From Panulirus ornatus (lineage: Eukaryota > Arthropoda > Malacostraca > Decapoda > Palinuridae): a DNA stretch of 64,000 nucleotides. The translations under genes were made by a program, and so were the position numbers. Below the pieces are notes generated by a model. That model was given only the letters and a program-made list of their open reading frames with translations. It had not been told where the DNA came from and searched no databases. The stretch spans positions 9,037-73,036 of the forward strand of contig NC_092287.1 of the NCBI RefSeq assembly GCF_036320965.1, given 5' to 3'. Shown in pieces: positions 25,857 through 33,768 of the stretch (position 1 is its first letter; each line of letters opens with the position of its first letter).

Positions 25857-26770
25857 CGCTCCTTACCTCTAAGGTTAGCGGGCGAAGGGTGTCGGAGGGA
25901 AATGTGGCGTGGGATTGCGGCTTACGTCCCACCTTCGCTCCTGACCTCCAGGTTTAGCGGCGAGGGGTTGTCGGGAGGGCTAAAGGTGGCGTGTGATGCG
26001 GCTCCGTCACCTTCGCTCCTTACCTCTCAGGTTGGCGGGCGTGGGGGTGTCGGAGGCTAAAAGTGGCGTGGGATGCGGCTCCGTCACTTCCGCTTTTACC
26101 TCTCAGGTTAAGCAGTGTGAAGGGTGTCGGAGGGCAAAAGTGGCGAGGGTGCCGGCTCCGTCACCTTCGCTCCTTACTCTAGTTAGGGGCGAAGGGTGTC
26201 GGAGGCAAAAGAGGCGTGGTGGGATGGCGGCTCCGTCCACCTTCGCTCCTTACCTCGTAGGTTAGCGGGCGAAGGGTGTCGGAGGCAAAGTGGAGTGGGT
26301 TGCGGCTCCGTCACCTTCGGCTCTTACCTCTCAGGTTAGCGGTGCGAAGAGGGTGTCGGGCGGGCAAAAGGTGGCGTGGGATGTGCGGGCTCCGTCACCT
26401 TCGGCTCGTACCTCTCTGGTTAGGGGGGGGGGGCGCGGGGGGGGGCGAAGGGTGTCGGAGGGCAAATGTGGCGTGGGATGCGGGGACTCCGTCACCTTCC
26501 GCTTTCCTACCTCTCAGGTTAGCGGGCGAGGGGTGTCGAGGAGGGCAAAAGTGGCGTCGTGGGTTGCGGTCCGTCACCTTCCGCTCCTTACCTCTCAGGT
26601 TAGCGGGCGAAGGGTGTCGGATGCAAAAGTGGCGTCGCGGAGGCAGGCTCCGTCACTTCCCTCTTACCTTTCAGGTTAGGCGGTGGCGAAGGGTTGTCGG
26701 AGGGCAAAGAGTGAGCGTGGGATGCGGCTCGTACCTTCGGCTCCTTACCTCTTGGTTAGCGGGCGAAGGT
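25857..26770. repeat. Near-identical duplicated block within the 77-bp array (copy B)
   Basis: Second copy of 24417-25331. Identity starts at CGCTCCTTACCTCTAAGG and ends at CGGGCGAAGGT, after which copy B runs into the TTAGG array within 22 bp. Confidence 0.92.
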
Positions 26771-26791
26771 GGTCGGAGGGCAAAAGTGGCG

Positions 26792-27090
26792 TGGTTAGTT
26801 TAGGTTGGTTAGTTTGGTGTAGTTAAGTTGGGTTTGGAGTTTAGTAAGGTTAGGTTAGATTAGGTTGGTGAGGATTAGGTCTTAGGTTAGGTATAGGTTA
26901 GGTTGGGTTGGGTTAGGTTAGGTTAGGTTAGGGTTAGAGTTAGGTTGGGTTGGGTTAGGTTAGGTTAGGTTAGGTTATAGGTTGTGGTTGGGTTGGAGTT
27001 AGGTTAGGTTAGTTAGGTTAGGCATAGGTAGGGGCTAGGCTAGGTTAGTTTGGTTAGGTTGGACAGGTCAGGTCAGGTCAGGTTAAGTCA
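26792..27090 (+). repeat. Interstitial telomere-type (TTAGG)n array 2
   Basis: Degenerate TTAGG, TTGGG and TTAGT repeats on the plus strand, ending in GGTCAGGTCAGGTCAGG just like array 1. The junction with the 77-bp satellite (AAAAGTGGCGTGGTTAG) matches the junctions at 20712 and 29195. Confidence 0.92.
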
Positions 27091-27590
27091 CTTTTTCCCA
27101 TTCCTATGCCCAATAGATTTAAAACAAGACCATTTGGTGTAGCAGAAAACCTACCACTAGGTTGCATTTCCAGCGATGCGTTCCTGCTCTGTGACTGCCA
27201 AGGGTGGTGAAAGACATCCACTTCCTATGTAGTTTGACGCCAACCTTTCCGTCATTCTGATCTACTCCTCTGGGTAGGAACTCCCGGGTTATGTGTCTAG
27301 CGAGTGGCCATTCACGCAAAGTGAAATGCTTAACCAAGCAACCAGTAGTATTGATATATTCCTTTACCCCAATATGTCAGAACCACTAAGTCTCCCTTTC
27401 CTCTACTATTACTATTATTACCACTGGAACACACTAATCTACAGATATGCCTGCTACTTTGTATAAAATTTGAAGGCCAACACGACAGTTTTTTGGTTCC
27501 CATTTATGTATTAAATTCAGAGCATACTGCCTTGGTTTGCTCACATACTTGGACTTAAAGTGCAGGAATACTCGAGTTAGCCAAACTGGG
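27091..27590. repeat. Conserved spacer following the TTAGG array, copy 2
   Basis: Same order as 21285-21800: CCCATTCCTATGCCCAA, then CTGCCAAGGGTGGTGAA, then TTGATATATTCCTTTACC, then CTAATCTACAGATATGCCTG. It breaks after GAGTTAGCCAAACTG and is joined directly to the end of the LINE fragment (GGTTCATGGTGCAGTGCC), skipping the endonuclease fragment and the AT-rich leader present after copy 1. Confidence 0.85.
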
Positions 27591-28043
27591 TTCATGGTGC
27601 AGTGCCTGAGGATTGGCGGAATGCCCGCTTACTCTCTGTTAGCGGGCACAGGGGTTGTCGGGAGGCAAAGTGGGTGTTGGGAATGTGCGCTCCGTCACCC
27701 TTTCCGGCTCCTATACCTCTTCAGGTTAGCGGGCGAAGGGTGTCGGAGGGCAAAAGTGGCGTGGGATGTGCGCTCCTCGTATTCTCCACTCCTTACCTTT
27801 CAGGTTAGCGCCGCCGAATAGGGTGTCGGAGGGCAAAAGTGGCGTGGGATGCGGCATCCGTTCACCTTCGGCTCCTTACCTCTCAGGTTAGCGGGGCGAC
27901 GTATGGGTGTCGGAGGGCAAAAGTGGCCGTGGGATGCGGGCTCCGTCACCTTCGGCTCCTTACCTTCGGTTAGCGGGCGAGGGTGTCGTGAGGGCAAAAG
28001 TGGCGTGGTGGGATGCGGCTCCGTCACCTTCGCTCCTACCCAG
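27591..28043. repeat. Minor module: LINE stub plus short 77-bp array
   Basis: A stub of about 37 bp of the captured LINE fragment (GGTTCATGGTGCAGTGCC through GGAATGCC) leads into about five copies of the 77-bp unit at 27628-28043. There is no TTAGG array after it. The satellite is joined at about 28035-28044 to antisense LINE endonuclease sequence, so this module appears to be deleted at both ends. Confidence 0.85.
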
Positions 28044-28190
28044 ACACCTCTTCCCCTTTACTTGAGTTCGATTTCACTCAGAGCCAAAACATTCCAGGTT
28101 CCTTTCCACAAACAAACTACTATCTCTCCTTTTTTTCACATCTTCGGTTACATCCACACACATTTAGACACCCAGTCTGAGCCTTCGAGG
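28044..28190 (-). mobile_element. Short antisense LINE endonuclease fragment
   Basis: The segment CTTGAGTTCGATTTCACTC through ACATCTTCGGTTAC to GAGCCTTCGAGG matches 23010-23150, the 5' end of the antisense endonuclease fragment. It marks the place where the minor module rejoins the standard module order. Confidence 0.8.
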
Positions 28191-28700
28191 GGATGAGCAC
28201 TCCCGCTGTCTTCTTCTGTTTCCCATTATAGATATATGATAGGTGTGTTATTTTTATATGGTATATTGTGTGTATATTCTATTAGGTGTATTTGTTGTAT
28301 TTCAGCTGTATTATTTGTTTAATTACAGTTGCATTTGTAGTGAATATTAAGTGTATTAGTTTGATTGATTATAGAAGTAGTTGTGTATGTGTTCTTACTT
28401 GTATATTAGCATAAGTGTAACTTTCATATTATAAAGGATATTGTAATTGCTATATATAGTGAAATATTTGCATTTATTGTACCTATTGTAGATGATTTTA
28501 TATTTGCTTGTGTGTCTTAATTGAATACTATTAATATGATGTTTATTGGTGTTTAATTCATCATGTGTATTATGTTTCAAATGTAATTATGTTTTTTTGC
28601 AGGTTGTATTGCTGTTATATTTTGAATGTTACAAATTGTAAAATGTATAATGAATATATATTTTAAGAGATATGTACATTTGTAGCTAGTATATTGATAT
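28191..28700 (+). repeat. AT-rich leader of the macrosatellite, copy 3
   Basis: It matches 23160-23680 in order, including TTTCCCATTATAGA, GATAGGTGTGTTATTTT and the TATATATAGTGAAAT segment. No gene is visible. Confidence 0.85.
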
Positions 28701-28832
28701 ACTAGGATGGCATTGCAGTTGGATTTTTTTTATTTAAAAAAAAGGGGTGACCATGTTGTTGACTGGTTGGTTGAGGATTTTCAATGTTTATGTTTGGTTC
28801 ATGGTTCAGTGCTGAGGATTGGCGGAATGCCC
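28701..28832 (+). mobile_element. LINE reverse-transcriptase fragment captured in the macrosatellite, copy 3
   Basis: A frameshifted copy of the same segment as 19203-19313 and 23681-23790 (GGTGACCATGTTGTTGACTGG through GGATTGGCGGAATGCC), with the same junction to the 77-bp satellite. Confidence 0.85.
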
Positions 28833-29195
28833 GTTACCTCTCAGGTTAGCGGGCGAGGGTTGTCGGAGGGCAAAAGTGGCGTGTGATGTGCGCTCCGTCA
28901 CTTCGCTCCTTACCTTCAGGTTGCGGGCGAAGGGTTGTCGGTAGGGGCAAAACAAAAGTGGCGTGGGATGCGGCTCGTCACCTTCCGCTCTTAACCTTTC
29001 AGAAGTTTAGGGGCGAAGGGTGTCAGAGGGCAAATGTGGCGTGGGATGCGGCTCCGTCTCCTTCGGCTCCTTACCTCTCAGGTTTGGGGCGAAGGGTGTC
29101 GGAGGGCAAAAGTGGCTTGGGAGGCGGCTCCGTCACCTTCCGCTCCTTACCTCTCAGGTTAGCCGGCGAAAGGGTGTCCAGGCAAAAGTGGCGTG
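28833..29195. repeat. 77-bp GC-rich satellite array 3
   Basis: About five copies of the 77-bp unit, running from the LINE fragment to the TTAGG array. Confidence 0.9.
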
Positions 29196-29490
29196 GTTTA
29201 GGGTAGGTTAGGTTAGTTTGGTGAGGTTAGGTTGGTTGGGTAAGTTTAGGTTGTAGGTGATTAGATTAGGTTGGGTTAGATTAGGTTGGTAGGTTAGGTT
29301 AGGTTGTGGGTTGGTTGTTAGGTTAGGTTAGTTTAGGTTGGGTTCGGTTGGGTTTAGTTAGGTGTTAGGTTAGGTTAGGTTGGGTTGGGTTAGGTGACGG
29401 TTAGGTTATGGTTATGTTAGGCTAGGGTAGTCTAGGCTGAGGTTTAGGTCTAGGGTTAGGTGTAGGTCAGGTCAGGTCAGTCAGGTTAGG
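29196..29490 (+). repeat. Interstitial telomere-type (TTAGG)n array 3
   Basis: Degenerate TTAGG and TTGGG repeats on the plus strand, ending in a TCAGG-rich tail, with the same left and right junctions as arrays 1 and 2. Confidence 0.9.
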
Positions 29491-29842
29491 TACTTTTCCC
29501 ATTCCTATGGCCCAACTAGATTAAAAGGAAGACAAATTATGTAGCAGAAAACCTACCAACTAGTTAGCACTCCATAGAGATCGTTCCTGCTATGGGACTG
29601 CCAAGGGTGGTGAAGACATCCACTTCCATGTAGTTTGCACGCCATAACTTTCCTGTTACATTCTGATCTACACCATTCTAGTAGGAACTCCGGGTTATTG
29701 GCCGTCTAGCGTCGTGGCCATTCACCTGCAGAGTGAAATGCTTAACGAAAAGCAACCGCGTAGTATTGATTATATTCCTTTACCCCAATATGTCAGAAAC
29801 CACTAAACTCCATTTCCTCTACTATTACTTAATTACCATCTG
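29491..29842. repeat. Conserved spacer following the TTAGG array, copy 3 (cut by a gap)
   Basis: Matches 21285-21620 and 27091-27430 (CCCATTCCTATGGCCCAAC, CTGCCAAGGGTGGTGAAGAC, TTGATTATATTCCTTTACCC) and runs into the scaffold gap. Confidence 0.85.
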
Positions 29843-29942
29843 NNNNNNNNNNNNNNNNNNNNNNNNNNNNNNNNNNNNNNNNNNNNNNNNNNNNNNNNNN
29901 NNNNNNNNNNNNNNNNNNNNNNNNNNNNNNNNNNNNNNNNNN
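29843..29942. other. Scaffold gap (100 N)
   Basis: Exactly 100 N. Sequence type changes completely from macrosatellite to low-copy DNA across it, so the join may not reflect true adjacency. Confidence 1.
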
Positions 29943-31660
29943 ATGAACAGGCCGGTGTTAGCTGTAGGCAGACAACCGGCCTTGGATTCGAAACGATCGA
30001 GCCCGACTCCTGGCTGGCCATGTCACATTAGGACCCGTACGTGTACGTGCGTGAGGGTGTGCGGTGAGATCCTTCATAGTTCCTTGAAGATATATAGATA
30101 CTATAAATAATGTCAACACGCTCACAGGGCGGAGTTCTGGCAAAACTTAATTCCCCTGGGACGGGTTGCGCCAGCCTATAATTTCCCCGCCAGCTGGTAC
30201 ACTCTAACTTTGAGGCTAACCTGGTTACACACCTCGTGCAGTAGCAGCAGGACGCTTTAGTTTTTGTTACTTCTCCTCCGCTGCCTGCTGCTGCTACCTT
30301 GGATTAGTTGCTGTGTTGAAGTGCCGCTAGGGACGGGTCAGACCCTCCCACAGCCGCGGCTTGTGCAACGTCTGTGCTTGTGTTGGTGTGTCTTAAGCGG
30401 TACAACGGTAACATGTTAAGTGTCGCTGGTCACGAAATCTGTAACGCTTCGGAACGTGACGAATGTCGAAATGACCGAGCACCATCGTGACTGTTAACCT
30501 ACTGTCGGCTACGTCATGCGAAGCCAGTTTTTCAAACCAAGTGTGTGTTGACCTTGTGACACATCACATGTCTTAGCAGTAGAAACAAGTGGTCTCGGCA
30601 CAACGTGGTAGATTCTCGTGAGCTGCTCCGTCTTATTGAAATCAGTAAGTTAATCGTTTCCTGATGTTCAGTGATTCAATGTTTGGGTAACGTAAGGAAT
30701 AAAAGTTTTAAATCATGTAAAGATCATGATAAGATCTCAAAACCACTACCTAGTGATACCAAGGTCCTGTTGGTCATGACATCACAACCAACACCCTAAC
30801 CTAAGAATCACAACCGCATACATAGTGCTTTGACCTTACAGCCGTCTGTCTACAGTGCTTGTTATTTGCCCAGATGGAGTTAACTTCCCGTGACATAAAT
30901 TAGATTAGCGAGGGTAATGGGAGCGGATGACCGTTGTGTCTCCAATCAATTACGAATTATCCAAAGGTCAGGGCCGTCTGTCCGAATGTGTTCAAATATA
31001 TCATATCTATCATTATGTACGGGGAGGGGAGTCTACACTCGTGGGGCTCCATCTTAACTTTCTCTGCTGTCATACAGTTTTCTTAATCATGATGTATGCT
31101 GTCCCGGCTCTGACCAACAAATCCCACATGAAGCCGACGAAACGAGATGCGTTTGTTTAGCTTAGAAAAGAATAGGTTAAGATCTGATCATAAAGGTTGT
31201 TTAATATCATTAAAGGATTCGATTAATCTCGGTCTAACCAACCTATTAAGGAGGATTCGTCTGCTATCACTCGTAGCAATGGCTACAAGCTGTGGGCAAG
31301 TCTTACCTGAATGAGACGAAACACTTTTTCTTTAAAATTGTTTTACATTTGGAATGATTCCAGTTGGGGATACTGTGAGCAGCGCCGTAGATAACGTTCA
31401 CACTTGTATCAATATTGAGCTTCATATCCACGACTAACATTATTTGCTCACCTTAGCTATACGACAAATGTAAGGTTATCCTCTTTGAAAAATGTGTTTT
31501 GACATCTGCTCTTCCCAATCAATGTATGAGTCTATTCCCTTCCTCTCACTAAACAGCCTCGTTAGGACCCAACGGTCTGTTATGTCTGATTTTCTAGTTG
31601 TATTAAGATGTTTCATGATATGATATGGCTCTACTTTTTTATATTGCATCTTTTCGATAA
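29943..31660. other. Low-copy sequence, no gene recognised
   Basis: No open frame of convincing length or recognisable domain is present. The part at about 30130-30650 is richer in CG and ends with a consensus donor string (ATCAGTAAGT at 30641-30650), so a 5' untranslated exon is conceivable but unsupported. The start (29943-30030) has a GATTCGAAAC and GCCCGACTCCTGG stretch faintly like a tRNA-derived SINE body. Confidence 0.5.
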
Positions 31661-31667
31661 TATGTGT

Positions 31668-31735
31668 TTGGGTGTGTGTGTGTGTGTGTGTGTGCTGTGT
31701 GTGTGTAGTGTGTTATGTGTGTGTGTGCGTTTTTT
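31668..31735. repeat. (TG)n microsatellite
   Basis: Run of GT dinucleotides with a few interruptions. It creates Cys/Val-rich (plus) and His/Thr-rich (minus) open frames that are not genes. Confidence 0.95.
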
Positions 31736-31937
31736 TGTAAGTAAATTCCGCCATAAAGTGAAAAGTATCGTTTCATTGACACCATGCCGTAAACACGTCT
31801 GGGGTATAGGGAGGGTCCAGAGGTCATATCTTGCAAGTGGTCAGTAGTTCAGTGGTACCCCGCCTTCCACTGACCCGTAATTTGTTTTCTTTAACCTTAT
31901 CCACAGGTTTTCGTGCCAGGGAGAAGTGTGTTACATG

Positions 31938-32031
31938 TGTTGGAAAAGTGAGCGTTTGCAGGTGTTGGGAGTTGAGTATTGCAGGTGTTGGAAAAGTGTG
32001 TACAGGTGTTGGAAGTGAGTGTTGCAAGGTG
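31938..32031. repeat. Minisatellite, unit about 24-28 bp
   Basis: Four imperfect copies of a GCAGGTGTTGGAAAAGTG-type unit. This is the first of four unrelated minisatellites packed within 1.4 kb. Confidence 0.85.
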
Positions 32032-32169
32032 CCTCTCGAGCCTGGAGACCAGATGGTTTTGCCTTCTGGCCATTTGATGCTCCTCACCTCTTCACCAGGG
32101 TACGACTCCTGGGCTTGAGTACACTGACATTTGACCTGGTGTTCAAAAATCAGGTCTAAGGCATCATTC

Positions 32170-32300
32170 TCAGGGTCGAACCGCTGTGTTCAATGGTCTT
32201 ACGTCGTGTTCAATGGTCGCACCGCTCGTGTTCAAGTTTCACACGTTGTGTTCAAGGGTCGCACCGTGATGTTCAAGGGTGTGAACACTATAACTTTTGC
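32170..32300. repeat. Minisatellite, unit about 22 bp
   Basis: About six imperfect copies of a GTGTTCAAGGGTCGCACC-type unit with variable indels. Confidence 0.85.
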
Positions 32301-32411
32301 TAACGACTGTGTTGTGCACAAGGGTCATTAAGTATTATGTGTTTACTTGCTCTACTTCAGCAGCAAGTCTGTGTAACTCTACCGTCTTATCATCTGTCAG
32401 ACTCTTATAAT

Positions 32412-32590
32412 CTCTCTCATGCAACACGCTGATACCTTTTCCTCATGCAAACGTGATCCATCTCCTCATGCAACACGCTGGATCATTCTCCTCATTGCAA
32501 CACGCTGATCCATTCTCATGCAACACGCGATCCATCTCCTCATGCAACACGGCTGATCCATCTCTCATGCAACACGCTGATCCATCACTT
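32412..32590. repeat. Minisatellite, unit about 25 bp
   Basis: About seven copies of CTCATGCAACACGCTGATCC plus a short pyrimidine tail, with single-base indels between copies. Confidence 0.9.
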
Positions 32591-32676
32591 CCTGAGCTAC
32601 GGATTACGTCAAGAATTTCTCGATTTTCCCTACGGGGTGGAAAGTGGATTTTGCTTCTCTACTGTCCAAAACTCTT

Positions 32677-32677
32677 G

Positions 32678-32740
<63 letters not shown>

Positions 32741-32836
32741 ATCTATCATCTATCTGTATTATTATATATATATTATAATTATATTTATATATATATTATA
32801 TATATATATTATATATATATATATTATATATATATT
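32677..32836. repeat. (CT)n followed by (TA)n microsatellite
   Basis: CT repeats run to about 32740, then TATC, then TA-rich repeats to 32836. The dispersed repeat at 32841 starts immediately after. Confidence 0.95.
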
Positions 32837-32840
32837 CTTT

Positions 32841-33000
32841 TTCATACTATTCGCCCATTTCCCGCGTTAGCGAGGTAGCGTTAAGAACAGAGGACCTGGA
32901 CTTTGAGGGTATATCTCCACTGCCCCTTCTCTGTTCCTCTTTTGAAAAATTAGAAAAAAGTAAGAAAAAAAATCGAGAGGGGAGGATTTCCAGCCCCCCG
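32841..33000 (+). mobile_element. Dispersed repeat of the CATTTCCCGCGTTAGCGAGG type
   Basis: The segment contains CATTTCCCGCGTTAGCGAGG, then a CCTTCTCTGTTCC stretch, an A-rich part and CGAGAGGGGAGGATTTCC. An antisense copy begins at 63942 (GGAACAGAGAAGGGGGCCAG), also directly against a (TA)n run. It shares the CCCGCGTTAGCGAGGTAGCG motif with the LINE tail at 51160, so a SINE or LINE-derived non-autonomous element is plausible. I know this sequence type as common in decapod DNA but cannot name the family. Confidence 0.7.
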
Positions 33001-33004
33001 CTCC

Positions 33005-33310
33005 CAACATACAGGTGTCGTTTCTTGAAAATCCGGTGGCGTCCGTTAACATAAAGTGGCGTCCTTGAACATACAGGTGCCGTCCTTGAACATACAGTGG
33101 CGTCCTTTAACATACAGGTGGCGTCCTTGAACATACAGGTGCCGTCCTTGAACATAAAGGTGCCGTCTTTAAATACAGGTGCCGTCCTGAACGTACAGGT
33201 GGCGTCCGTTAAACATACAAGTGGTCGTCCTTGAACATACAGGTGCCGTCCTAGAACAGCAGGTTGGCGTCCTTGAACATACAGGTGGCGCTTCTTGAAC
33301 ACAGGCGGAC
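33005..33310. repeat. 21-bp minisatellite, open on the minus strand
   Basis: About 14 copies of a 21-bp unit with the core CGTCCTTGAACATACAGG. Because 21 is a multiple of three, the minus strand stays open with a seven-residue periodicity (MFKDGTC-type), within an open stretch at 32847-33329. The frame runs on into the dispersed repeat and has no start context or domain, so I treat it as a non-coding minisatellite. Confidence 0.9.
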
Positions 33311-33674
33311 GCATCGTATATGGTTCCATCCCTTTAGACCTGATCGTTAAGGGTCAGTCAAAGTTCTGGGCTTCTTACGGACTGGTCGTATCGTGGTGGT
33401 CAGGGGTCGTACGTCATGGATGAGAAGTTCGTTAACCACTACAAACCTCAATTCATTTTCTTCATCACCAATTTGATCTAGTTACATCAGTTTGGCTCCA
33501 CTGAAATTCTTGGCCATTAAATGTACCCTCAATCCCCCCCACCTGGATGGCGCGCGCTGATGTTATTCGTCTTGGTTTTAAGTGAGATAAGTTCCTGACT
33601 ACCTACAAAACCACCTGACACCTAATGACCATTCTTACAGGTCACGCCTGTCTGCCAAATGACGTCATCTGTGT

Positions 33675-33715
33675 GTATTGTGGTGTATGTGTGCGTGTGA
33701 GTGTGTATGTGTGTG

Positions 33716-33756
<41 letters not shown>

Positions 33757-33768
33757 TTGTGTGTGTTT
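33675..33768. repeat. (TG)n microsatellite
   Basis: Long interrupted GT repeat ending in TGTGTTTAAG. Confidence 0.95.

Larger units (their letters stand above)
23791..26791. repeat. 77-bp GC-rich satellite array 2 (about 3 kb)
   Basis: This is the largest array of the 77-bp unit, roughly 39 copies, and it again passes directly into TTAGG repeats near 26792. It contains an almost exact 915-bp duplication at an offset of 1440 bp (24417-25331 and 25857-26770), although neighbouring units differ by many indels. Long overlapping open frames rich in Arg, Gly, Ser and Leu arise from the unit and carry no recognisable domain. Confidence 0.93.

Noticed and set aside
23991..26803. Long Arg/Gly/Ser/Leu-rich open frames (up to 209 codons) in the 77-bp array
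   Set aside because: They are translations of a GC-rich tandem repeat whose length is not a multiple of three. The frames change from unit to unit and the same peptides recur in the duplicated block.
29943..30035. Possible SINE or tRNA fragment (GATTCGAAAC, CCCGACTCCTGG)
   Set aside because: No A box at a sensible distance and no matching second copy. Mentioned only as a faint resemblance.
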